This document shows, piece after piece, positions 55,468 through 63,535 of a stretch of 64,000 bases of DNA. The DNA is from Bog-756 sp963830165 (GTDB taxonomy: Bacteria; Actinomycetota; Acidimicrobiia; Acidimicrobiales; RAAP-2). The stretch spans positions 1-64,000 of the forward strand of contig CAWHKZ010000007.1 of NCBI GenBank assembly GCA_963830165.1, read 5' to 3'. The translations under genes were made by a program, and so were the position numbers. Position 1 is the stretch's first letter. Each line of letters begins with the position of its first letter. The notes beneath the pieces are model-generated. The model did no database searches. It was not told the origin of the DNA and saw only the letters and a list, made by a program, of their open reading frames with translations.

Positions 55468-55536
55468 GTGTTCCGGTCCCTGGTCGGGCCGCCGCTCCGG
55501 CCCACCGACCACGTCCGGGGGCCGACGGGGCTGCGG

Positions 55537-55542
55537 TAGCCT
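55537..55542 (+). promoter_or_regulatory. -10 box, leaderless promoter of GroES-like gene
   Basis: TAGCCT 6 nt before GTG 55549, giving this gene and perhaps hisI-trpE an internal promoter inside the his cluster. Confidence 0.5.
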
Positions 55543-55548
55543 GCGGGC

Positions 55549-55911
55549 GTGGCAACCACTACCTCGGAGGCCCCCGACGTGGGGGTGGACGGCGACGACG
55601 CTCCGCTGGCCATCAACGTGCTGGCCGACCGCGTCCTCGTGCAGGTGGGCCAGTCCGAGGGCGAGCGGCGGTCCCGGGCCGGCATCCTGATCCCGGCCAC
55701 GGCCCAGGTGTCGCGGCGCCTGACCTGGGCGCGGGCGGTGGCGATCGGACCCCACGTACGGTCGGTCAAGGTCGGCGACAACGTCCTGTTCAACCCCGAG
55801 GACCGCTTCGAGGTCGAGGTCCAGGGCGAGGAGTACGTGATCCTCCGCGAGCGGGACGTCCACGCCGTGGCCGCCACCCGCTTCGACGGCGGGACCGGCC
55901 TCTACCTCTGA
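55549..55911 (+). CDS. GroES-like co-chaperonin family protein
   Basis: Protein of 120 aa with a GroES fold after a 20-residue acidic extension. INVLADRVLVQVGQSEGERR starts the barrel, RAGILIPATAQ corresponds to the mobile loop region, ARAVAIGPHVRSVKVGDNVL and EYVILRERDVHAV complete it. The usual GGI-V-L mobile loop reads RAGILIP here, so it may still contact GroEL. No groEL is adjacent; the gene stands between hisF and hisI with a promoter of its own. A second, separate groES with groEL is expected elsewhere. The frame is intact. Confidence 0.82.
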   Translation: MATTTSEAPDVGVDGDDAPLAINVLADRVLVQVGQSEGERRSRAGILIPATAQVSRRLTWARAVAIGPHVRSVKVGDNVLFNPEDRFEVEVQGEEYVILRERDVHAVAATRFDGGTGLYL

Positions 55912-55961
55912 CCCGAGCCGCACCGAGCAACGACCAGATCCCCACCACCAGGAAGCCCCCC

Positions 55962-56369
55962 GTGACCACCCCCTCCCCGTCCCCCAGCTACACCGCCGAC
56001 CCCGTGCCCCACACCGCCGAGGAGCTCGAGGCGGTCACCTACAACGCCGACGGGCTGGTCGGCGCCATCGTGCAGGATGCGACGGACGGCACCGTGCTGA
56101 TGTTCGCCTGGATGAACGCCGAGTCGCTGGCCCGCACCCTGGAGACGGGCCGGACGTGGTTCTGGAGCCGGAGCCGCCAGGAGTACTGGTGCAAGGGGGA
56201 GACCTCGGGTGACCGCCAGTACGTCCGCAGTGTCCGCTACGACTGCGACGGCGACGCGCTGCTCGTCACCGTCGACCAGGAAGGCGCCGGGGCCTGCCAC
56301 ACCGGCCACCGCAGCTGCTTCTACCGCGCCTTCGGCGACGGGGCCGACGCCGGACCCACCGGTCCGTGA
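55962..56369 (+). CDS. hisI: Phosphoribosyl-AMP cyclohydrolase
   Basis: Metal-dependent PRA-CH for step three of histidine synthesis, 135 aa, monofunctional (no HisE domain). Signature segments: GLVGAIVQDATDGTVLMFAW, SRSRQEYWCKGETSGDRQYV and the metal site YDCDGDALLVTVDQEGAGAC followed by HTGHRSCFYR. GTG 55962 follows AGGA at 55950-55953. The stop overlaps trpE by GTGA, linking histidine and tryptophan genes. The frame is intact. Confidence 0.96.
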   Translation: MTTPSPSPSYTADPVPHTAEELEAVTYNADGLVGAIVQDATDGTVLMFAWMNAESLARTLETGRTWFWSRSRQEYWCKGETSGDRQYVRSVRYDCDGDALLVTVDQEGAGACHTGHRSCFYRAFGDGADAGPTGP

Positions 56370-57905
56370 CCGACCCGACCGGCCCCGGCGTCGAGGGCTT
56401 CCGGGCGCTCGCCCGCGCCCACCGCATCGTGCCGGTGTGGCGGGAGCTGGTGGCCGACACCGTGACCCCCGTCGGTGCCTTCCTCTCCGTGGTCGGGACC
56501 GGCGACACCCCGGGCTTCCTGCTCGAGTCGGTGGAAGGCGGCGAGCGCTGGGGCCGGTACTCCTTCGTCGGGCCGGAACCCGCTGGCCACCGTGGTGGCC
56601 CAGGGCCACGAGGTCACCACGCGGGGAGCGGTGGACCTCGACGCCCTGGTCGGCGGCGGGGTCACGGGGCACCACGGGGTACTGGCCGCCCTGGAGGCGA
56701 TCCTCGACGTCGTCGACTCGCCCGACCTGCCCGACCTCCCCCCCTGCACGGCGGCCTGGTCGGCTACCTCGGCTACGACGTCGTGCGGGAGGTCGAGCAC
56801 CTGCCCGACATCCCGGCCGACGACCTCGGCCAGCCCGACGCCGTGCTCTGCGTCATCGGCCAGCTGGCCGCCTTCGACCACTGGCGCCAGCGCGTGGTCC
56901 TCATCGACAACGTCGTCGTGGACCCGACCTGGAGCGAGTACGAGCTGGACGCCGCCCACGCCGCGGCCAACGACCGCCTGGACGACCTGGCCGCCGACTG
57001 CGTCCGTCCGACGGCCGAGCCCCCGCGGCTCCTGCCCCCCCGCCGGGCACCGCTCGCCGACGTGTCGCGCACCATGTCCGACGGGCTCTACCAGGACGCC
57101 GTCCTGGCCGCCAAGGAGCACGTGCTGGCCGGCGACGTCTTCCAGGTGGTGCTGTCCCAGCGCTTCGATCTCGACGAGCTGGGTGCGGACCCCTTCGACG
57201 TGTACCGGGTGCTGCGCCTCGTCAACCCGAGCCCGTATCTCTACTTCCTCCGCTTCCCCGAGGTGACGGTGGTCGGGGCCTCGCCCGAGCCCATGGTGCG
57301 CCTGCGGGAGGGCACGGTCATCTCCCGACCCATCGCCGGGTCCCGACCCCGGGGCGCCACCCCGGAGGAGGACGCCCGCCTCGAGGGCGAGCTGGTGGAG
57401 GACCCGAAGGAGGTGGCCGAGCACGTGATGCTCATCGACCTGGCCCGCAACGACGTCGGCCGCGTGGTGAGCTTCGGCACCGAGGTGGTGGACGAGGTGA
57501 TGGTCGTCGAGCGCTACAGCCACATCATGCACCTGACCTCCCAGGTGTCCGGGAGCCTGGCCCCCGGACGGGGTCCGGTCGACGTGCTGCGGGCGACGCT
57601 GCCGGCGGGCACGCTGTCGGGCGCGCCGAAGGTGCGGGCCATGCAGATCATCGACGACCTCGAGCCGACCAAGCGCGGCGTCTACGGCGGGGTGGTCGGC
57701 TACCTCGACTTCAGCGGCAACCTGGACACGGCCATCGCCATCCGGACCATGACGGTCGACCCCCGACGGCCGGGCCTCGGTGCAGGCCGGTGCGGGCATC
57801 GTGGCCGACAGCGACCCCGCCACCGAGAACGCCGAGTGCGCCCACAAGGCGGCCGCCCTGCTGTCGGCGGTGGCCATGGCCCGCTCCGCCGTGGTGCGGC
57901 AGTGA
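56366..57905 (+). CDS. trpE: Anthranilate synthase component I (frameshifts)
   Basis: Converts chorismate and ammonia to anthranilate, about 512 aa. HRIVPVWRELVADTVTPVGA and FLLESVEGGERWGRYSFVG at the N-terminus; the catalytic half has FQVVLSQRFDLDELGADPFD, YLYFLRFPEVTVVGASPEPM, SRPIAGSRPRGATPEEDARL, MLIDLARNDVGRVVSFGTEV, HIMHLTSQVSGSLAP and GTLSGAPKVRAMQII. Breaks: extra C near 56583, a C lost from a C run near 56745, and extra C near 57762. The end reads AGAGIVADSDPATENAECAH. The glutamine amidotransferase subunit (trpG) is not in the window. Translationally coupled to hisI and ygfZ. Confidence 0.95.
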
Positions 57906-58866
57906 CGTCCGGACCGGACGTGACCGGCGGCGCGGACGCCCCGACGCCGGGGCGGGGGCCCGCGCCCTCGACGGCGGCGTGGCGGCACGGGTGGTGCGCC
58001 GCGACGTGGTGACCGTCACCGGGCCCGAGGCCGCGACGTACCTGCAGGGCCAGTGCAGCCAGGACCTGGAGGGCCTGGCCGTCGGCCACGGCACCGAGGC
58101 CCTCCTGCTCAGCCCACAGGGCAAGATCGACGCCTTCGTGCGGGTCTCCCGGACGGCTGACGACGCCTTCGTGCTCGACTGCGACGCCGGCTCCGGCGAC
58201 GGGGCGCGGTCCCGGCTGGAGCGGTTCCGGCTCCGCACCCGGGTCGAGATCGCCACGCCTGAGTGGGCCTGCCTGTCGCTGCGCGGGCCGCATGCCGCGA
58301 CCGCCGCCGTGCCCGGTGCCCCGGCGCTGGTCCTGTCCGTCGACTGGCCGGGCTGGGCCGGGCTCGACCTGCTCGGACCGGCCCCGGACGGCGACCCCGA
58401 GCTCGGATCCTGGCTGCCCGTGGGAGCGCTGCGCTGCCCGGAGGATCCCTGGGAGGCCGCCCGCATCGAGGCCGGCGTGCCGGTGGGCGGACGCGAGATC
58501 ACGGCCTCGACGATCGCGGCCGAGGTCGGACTGGTCGACCGCACCGTGTCCTTCACCAAGGGCTGCTTCACCGGCCAGGAGCTCGTGGCCCGTCTCGACG
58601 CCCGCGGCTCGAACGTGGCCCGCCACCTCCGGGGCGTCGTCGTGGCCGACGGCGCCCGCCCTCCCGTCGGCGCCACGGTGTGGACGACCGACGGGGAGCA
58701 CGAGGTCGGGACGCTGACCTCGGTGGCCCACTCGTCACACCTCGGCGCCACGGTGGCCCTCGCCACCCTCCACCGCCGGGTGGCGCCGGGCGACGGGGTG
58801 GACCTCCGCTGGCCCGGGGGTGGGGCGGCCGCCGACGTGCGCACCCTGCCGCTGACGGGGGCCTGA
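57902..58866 (+). CDS. ygfZ: YgfZ/GcvT-like folate-binding protein (one frameshift)
   Basis: About 321 aa; the family uses tetrahydrofolate to support iron-sulfur cluster maintenance. The early motif VVTVTGPEAATYLQGQCSQD and LLLSPQGKIDAFVRVSR lead to the diagnostic FTKGCFTGQELVARLDARGS, with the conserved Cys. GTG 57902 overlaps the trpE stop; the first 20 residues are Gly/Pro-rich and the frame must shift near 57955 (a G lost from a G run) to enter ALDGGVAARVVRRDVV. Its link to tryptophan synthesis is positional only. Confidence 0.9.
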
Positions 58867-58894
58867 GCGTCACCCCGGGGTGCCCCGGACGCGC

Positions 58895-58900
58895 TACGTT
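58895..58900 (+). promoter_or_regulatory. -10 box upstream of phosphotransferase gene
   Basis: TACGTT, about 58 nt before the predicted transcribed start codon at 58965. The leader ends in GGGGGAGAGGA (58953-58963), a strong ribosome binding site; this gene is therefore leadered. Confidence 0.4.
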
Positions 58901-58964
58901 GCCCCCTCAGGCCGGACGCACGCGGTGGGGAGCCGCCGGAGCCGTCCGGACCGGGGGAGAGGAC

Positions 58965-60141
58965 ATGACGACCAACGCACAGCCGGATCCCGACGCCGCG
59001 AGCGGCGCGGTGGAGATGGAGACCGAACGACTCACCACGTCCACGCGGGACCCCGGCCGGATGAGGGTCCAGTTCGAGCGCTGGCTGCAGGCCACCCTGC
59101 CGGCGGGCAGCGGCGCCCGGGTGGTGGACTTCTCCAGTCCCGAGAGCAACGGGATGTCGTCCGAGACGCTGCTGGTCGACGCGGCGTGGACCGAGGACGG
59201 CGCCGAGTCGTCCCACCGTCTCGTGGCGCCGCGTCGAGCCGCCGGCCACCGACTACCCGGTCTTCACCACGTACGACCTGGACATGCAGTTCCGGGTGAT
59301 GCGCCTGGTGGCGGACCGGACCGACGTCCCCGTGCCGGCCACCCACTGGTTCGAGCCCGACCCGTCGGTGCTCGGTGGGGCGTTCTTCGTCATGGACCGG
59401 GTCGACGGGGTCGTCCCGCCCGACGTCCTGCCCTACACGTTCGGCGACAACTGGGTGTTCGACGGCACCGAGCAGGCCCGCCGGACCATCCAGGAGTCAG
59501 CGGTGCGGGCCATGGCCGGCATCCACTCGATCACCCCGGCCGAGCACGACCTGTCGTTCCTGGAGTTCGACCGCCCCGGTGCCACGGCGCTCGAGCGGAA
59601 CCTCGGCCACTGGAGGGACTACCTCGAGTGGGTGGTCGGGGACAACCGGTCGCCCCTGCTCGACGACTGCTTCGCCTGGCTGGCCGACAACCTGCCCGCC
59701 GACGGGAGCGGCGACGCGCTGTCCTGGGGCGACGGCCGGATCGGCAACATGATGTTCCGCGACAACGAGGTCGTGGCCGTCCTCGACTGGGAGATGGCGG
59801 CCGTGGCGCCACCCGAGGTCGACCTCGGGTGGATGTGCTACCTCCACCTGTTCTTCCAGGACCTGACCGCCGACCTGGGCGCCCCCGGACTGCCGGACAT
59901 GTTCCGCCCGGCCGACGTGCGGGCGTCCTACGCGGCCGTCACCGGTCGCCAGCCGGCGGACCTGCGGTGGTACATCGCCTATGCGGCCATGCGCCACGGC
60001 GCGATCATGCGCCGGGTGACCGAGCGGTCGGTCCACTTCGGCGAGGCCGCCGCGCCGGACGACATCGACGACCTGATCATGCACCGGGCCACGTTGGCCG
60101 GGATGCTCGACGGCTCCTACTGGGAGGGCGTCGCCCTCTGA
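58965..60141 (+). CDS. Phosphotransferase (APH/ACAD10-type kinase) family protein (one frameshift)
   Basis: About 391 aa, protein-kinase-like fold of the aminoglycoside phosphotransferase superfamily, closest in layout to the ACAD10-type group associated with acyl-CoA or hydroxy-acid metabolism. N-lobe: RMRVQFERWLQATLPAGSGA. After an extra C near 59233: ARVEPPATDYPVFTTYDLDM then FRVMRLVADRTDVPVP. C-lobe: FFVMDRVDGVVPPDVLPYTF, MAGIHSITPAEHD, catalytic loop ALSWGDGRIGNMMF (Ser-Trp in place of His before GD) and metal Asp in VVAVLDWEMAAVAPPEVDLG. Resistance to aminoglycosides is not implied. The ATG is set by a good ribosome binding site. Confidence 0.88.
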
Positions 60142-60219
60142 GCGGCCCTCCGGGCGGTGGGACCCCCGTCGCGGAACCGTGGCCGGGACGGAGGCGGGGG
60201 AGGCCTGCCCGGTCATCAT

Positions 60220-60296
60220 CCGGTCACCCGCCGATCCGGTCACCCGACGATCCGGTCACCCGACGATCCGGTCACCCGACGATCCGGTCACCCGCC
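60220..60296. repeat. 16-bp tandem repeat, five copies
   Basis: Unit CCGGTCACCCGACGAT starting at 60220, 60236, 60252, 60268 and 60284; the first has one substitution and the last is truncated. The period is 16 bp, so it is not coding. Too short and spacer-free for CRISPR. Confidence 0.93.
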
Positions 60297-60325
60297 ATGG
60301 GATGGAGGACCGCTCCCGGGCGCGA

Positions 60326-60350
60326 GGTGTGCGACCGTGGATCGCACACC
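60326..60350. terminator. Hairpin, probable bidirectional terminator
   Basis: Perfect 9-bp arms GGTGTGCGA (60326-60334) and TCGCACACC (60342-60350) with a 7-nt loop, between convergent genes. No T run follows on either side. Confidence 0.4.
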
Positions 60351-60453
60351 GTTCGACCGGTCGATGTCCCGGAGTCACCCCGTCGTGACCTGCGACGACC
60401 CTCCAACCCTCGACCTCACGTCGAGCATCACGCTCCAGTAGAGGTTGACGGTT

Positions 60454-61890
60454 TCAGGGGGGTGGCGTGCGGTCGCCGCCCGGGTGGTGCCCCTGGTGCC
60501 GGTGGACCGGAAGGTGCCTCGGAGGCCTCGGGGAACGGAGCACGACCACCATGCGGGTACCCGGGGCCCGTTCGTCGCCGATGGGGGACTCGGCGTGGAC
60601 GGAGCCGCCCATGGCCGTGGCCAGCTCCGCCACGATGGCCAGCCCCAGTCCCGATCCCCGGTGGCGCCCCGTGTCGCGGTCGGTGGTGACGTGGCGGTCG
60701 AACACCCGGGTGAGCTGATCGCCGCCGATGCCGGGCCCGTCGTCGTCGACCCACAGGACCGCACCGTCCGATCCTCCGGCCAGGCCCACCACGATCCGCC
60801 GGGAGGCGAAGGTCCAGGCGTTCTCGACCAGGTTGGCCAGGATCTGGCCCAGGCGGTCGCCGTCGGCCAGCACGGGGCACGGCCGCTCCGAGCCGGCGGC
60901 GAGGGCGATGTCGATGCCGAGGTCGGCGGCCCGGTGCTGGAACCCGCCGACGACCTGGCGCACGACCTCGGAGGCGTCGACCGTGCCGACGTCGAGGGTG
61001 AACCGGTCGGCGCGCAGACGGGCCAGGTCGAGCAGGTCCTCGACGAGACGCTCGAGGCGCTGGGCCTCGGCGCTGATCACGACCGCGGCGCCGACCGGGT
61101 CGTCGGTGGCACCGTCGAGCACGGCGTCGGCGTAGCCCCGGATCGACGTGAGGGGGGTGCGCAGCTCGTGGGAGACGGACAGCAGGAACTGGCGCTCCTG
61201 GTCGCGGGCCCGGGCCAGGTTGGCGCCCATGGCGTTGATCGAGTCGGCCAGCTGGGCGAATTCGGGGTCCTCGTGGTCCCGGACCGGTACCCGGGCGTCG
61301 AGGTCACCCGAGGCGATGCGCCCGGTGGCGGCGACGGCGGCCACCACCGGGCGGCTGAACCGGCGGGCCAGGGCCGCGGCCACCAGGGCGGCCACGATCA
61401 CGCCGATGAGCCCGATCAGCCCGAAGTAGCGGATGCCATTGACCGGACTGTGGACCTGGCGGGTGACGACGACCACCGGGGTGCCGTGCGTCGTGGCCTG
61501 GAGCGGCGTGGGTACGGCCGAGTACGCGAGGAGCGACGAGGTGTAGCCGGTCACCTGTTTGCCGGCCAGCAGGGCCCCGGGGTCGAGCTCGGCCGGGGTC
61601 AGGCCCGACTGCAGTGGCTCCTCGATGGTCCTGTCGCGGGTGATCAGGACGAACTGCACCGAGGCGAAGTCGCCGGCGCTGGTGATCACGGCGAGCTCCC
61701 GGTGGAACGTGATCCTGGTGAGGTCGGCCCGGTCGGCGAACGTGGTCGAGACGGCCCGGGCCTCGCCGGCCAGTTCCTGGGTGGCCGTGGAGAGGGTGGC
61801 GCGCCGGATGAGCACGTAGCTGCTGATGCTGGTCACCGCCACGGTCACGACGACCAGGGCGATGATGGCGACGGTGAGCCGGCGCCTCAC
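60454..61890 (-). CDS. Sensor histidine kinase
   Basis: Membrane kinase of 478 aa paired with the regulator upstream. Helices at about 5-27 and 155-176 flank a 125-aa extracytoplasmic sensor. HAMP follows (GRIASGDLDARVPVRDHEDP), then the H-box FLLSVSHELRTPLTSIRGYA (His241), N-box ILANLVENAWTFASRRIVV, in which the usual Asn-Ala is kept, G1 LWVDDDGPGIGGDQLTRVFD and G2 GSGLGLAIVAELATAMGGSV. The last 20 residues are His/Pro-rich. GTG 61890 begins directly before the first helix and 25 nt after the regulator stop. The layout is like the BaeS/PhoR-type kinases; the signal is unknown. The frame is intact. Confidence 0.92.
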   Translation of the reverse strand: MRRRLTVAIIALVVVTVAVTSISSYVLIRRATLSTATQELAGEARAVSTTFADRADLTRITFHRELAVITSAGDFASVQFVLITRDRTIEEPLQSGLTPAELDPGALLAGKQVTGYTSSLLAYSAVPTPLQATTHGTPVVVVTRQVHSPVNGIRYFGLIGLIGVIVAALVAAALARRFSRPVVAAVAATGRIASGDLDARVPVRDHEDPEFAQLADSINAMGANLARARDQERQFLLSVSHELRTPLTSIRGYADAVLDGATDDPVGAAVVISAEAQRLERLVEDLLDLARLRADRFTLDVGTVDASEVVRQVVGGFQHRAADLGIDIALAAGSERPCPVLADGDRLGQILANLVENAWTFASRRIVVGLAGGSDGAVLWVDDDGPGIGGDQLTRVFDRHVTTDRDTGRHRGSGLGLAIVAELATAMGGSVHAESPIGDERAPGTRMVVVLRSPRPPRHLPVHRHQGHHPGGDRTPPP

Positions 61891-61915
61891 CGGGGTGCCG
61901 GACCGTGGAGGCGCG

Positions 61916-62602
61916 TCATCCGAGGCGGTAGCCGACGCCCCACACGGTGGCGAGCGGCAGGTCGGGACCGAGCTTCTTGCGGAGCTGGCGGACGTGGACG
62001 TCGACGGTGCGGTCGTCGCCGTACCAGTCCTCGCCCCAGACACCGTCGAGCAGCTGCCGGCGGGACATCGCCAGCCCGGTGTTGTCGACGAGGAAGGCCA
62101 GCAGGTCGAACTCCCGGGTGGCCAGGGGGACGACCTCGCTCCCGACCACGGCCTCGCGCCGGCCGGTGTCGACCGAGACCGCCCCGAAGGCGACCACCGC
62201 AGGCGGCCCCGTGCCGACGGGCACCGCCGTCCGCCGCAGGATGGCGTGCACCCGGGCCACCAGCTCGCGGGCGCTGAAGGGCTTGGTGACGTAGTCGTCC
62301 GCCCCGAGCTCGAGGCCGAGGACGCGGTCGACCTCGTCGTCCCGGGCGCTCAGGATCAGCACGGCCACCGGCGGCACGGACCCGACCAGGCGGCGGCAGA
62401 CGTCGAGACCGTCGAGCTCGCCGGGAAGCCCCAGGTCGACGACGACCAGGCGGGGCGATTCGCGGTCGACGGCGGCCAGACCCCGCTCGGCGTCGCCGGC
62501 CTGCACGACGCGGAAGCCGTCCCGGCGCAGGTACATGGCCACCAGGTCACTGATGTGGGGGTCGTCCTCGATCACCACCACGCTGACCTCCGGGCGCACC
62601 AT
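61916..62602 (-). CDS. OmpR/PhoB-family response regulator
   Basis: Regulator of 228 aa, first gene of the minus-strand two-component system. Receiver: VSVVVIEDDPHISDLVAMYL, phosphoacceptor Asp56 in LVVVDLGLPGELDGLDVCRR, Lys107 in GADDYVTKPFSARELVARVH. DNA-binding domain: EVVPLATREFDLLAFLVDNT and the recognition helix region GDDRTVDVHVRQLRKKLGPD, ending VWGVGYRLG. It starts at ATG 62602, divergent from trpC with 111 bp between them, so the regulator could also influence trpC. The frame is intact. Confidence 0.94.
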   Translation of the reverse strand: MVRPEVSVVVIEDDPHISDLVAMYLRRDGFRVVQAGDAERGLAAVDRESPRLVVVDLGLPGELDGLDVCRRLVGSVPPVAVLILSARDDEVDRVLGLELGADDYVTKPFSARELVARVHAILRRTAVPVGTGPPAVVAFGAVSVDTGRREAVVGSEVVPLATREFDLLAFLVDNTGLAMSRRQLLDGVWGEDWYGDDRTVDVHVRQLRKKLGPDLPLATVWGVGYRLG

Positions 62603-62699
62603 CCGACCAGCCTGCCATCGACGACGGCTGCACGGCGAAATCGTTAGGGAAGTGTGAGGCGGCGGGCGGCGCCACCACCGGAGGCAGGTGGTGCGCCGG

Positions 62700-62705
62700 T
62701 AGGCT
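62700..62705 (+). promoter_or_regulatory. -10 box, leaderless promoter of trpC
   Basis: TAGGCT 8 nt before ATG 62714. No Trp-rich leader peptide is visible. Confidence 0.5.
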
Positions 62706-62713
62706 GGCCGGGC

Positions 62714-63535
62714 ATGCCGGCCTACCTCGACTCGATCCTTGCCGCCCACCGCGCCGCCGCCGCCGCCGACCGGCGCGACCCGGATGCGACCCTCGAGGCC
62801 GCCCGGGACCATCTCGACGCGGCCGTCACGGCGGGCGGCCCGTCGGCCCCCCGGGACTTCACCGCGGCACTGAGCCGGGGCCGGGCGGACCGGGGCATGG
62901 CCGTCATCTCCGAGATCAAGCGCCGCTCGCCGTCCAAGGGTGACCTCGACCCGGGCCTCGACCCCGCCGTGGTGGCCGCCGACTACGAGGCCGGCGGGGC
63001 GTCGTGCCTGTCGGTGCTGACCGACGAAGCGTTCTTCGGTGGCAGCCCGGCGGATCTCGTGGCCGCCCGGGCGGCGAGCGCGCTGCCCGTGCTGCGCAAG
63101 GACTTCACCGTGTCGCCGCTCGACGTGTGCGACGCCCGTACCATGGGGGCCGACGCCGTGCTCCTGATCGTGGCCGCCCTCGACGACGCCGAGCTCACCG
63201 GTCTGGTGGAGTTGGCCCGTACCCTCCACCTGGCCCCGCTGGTGGAGGTGCACGACGAGCCGGAGCTCGAGCGGGCGCTCGCCGCCGGCGCCGACCTCGT
63301 CGGCGTCAACCAGCGGGACCTGCGGACCTTCGAGGTCGACCGCGAGCGGGCCCTGCGGATGGGGGAGCGCATGCCCGACGGCGTGGTGGCGGTGGCCGAG
63401 TCGGGCATCCGGGACGCCCACGACGTGGCCCGCCTGGCGGACGTCGGGTACACGGCCGTGCTGGTGGGGGAGACGCTCGTCCGCTCGGCCGACCGCACCT
63501 CGGCCGTCGACGCCCTGCTCGGCGCCGGCACGTGA
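62714..63535 (+). CDS. trpC: Indole-3-glycerol phosphate synthase
   Basis: TIM-barrel enzyme closing the indole ring, 273 aa. Catalytic Lys residues are in MAVISEIKRRSPSKGDLDPG and ALPVLRKDFTVSPLDVCDAR; FFGGSPADL, HDEPELERALAAGADLVGVN and VVAVAESGIRDAHDVARLAD, with the phosphate-binding Ser-Gly, complete it. Monofunctional. The stop overlaps trpF by GTGA. The frame is intact. Confidence 0.96.
   Translation: MPAYLDSILAAHRAAAAADRRDPDATLEAARDHLDAAVTAGGPSAPRDFTAALSRGRADRGMAVISEIKRRSPSKGDLDPGLDPAVVAADYEAGGASCLSVLTDEAFFGGSPADLVAARAASALPVLRKDFTVSPLDVCDARTMGADAVLLIVAALDDAELTGLVELARTLHLAPLVEVHDEPELERALAAGADLVGVNQRDLRTFEVDRERALRMGERMPDGVVAVAESGIRDAHDVARLADVGYTAVLVGETLVRSADRTSAVDALLGAGT

Larger units (their letters stand above)
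60142..60453. other. Gene-free convergent region with tandem repeat and hairpin
   Basis: No gene is supported between the phosphotransferase and the minus-strand kinase. It holds a 16-bp tandem repeat (60220-60296) and a 9-bp hairpin GGTGTGCGA/TCGCACACC at 60326-60350, a probable terminator for one or both convergent genes. Confidence 0.6.

Noticed and set aside
58965..60141. Aminoglycoside resistance gene
   Set aside because: Only the kinase-like superfamily fold is shared; the layout is that of the ACAD10-type metabolic group and the catalytic loop differs from known resistance enzymes.
60220..60296. CRISPR array
   Set aside because: The units abut with no spacers, the repeat is 16 bp, and no cas gene is present.
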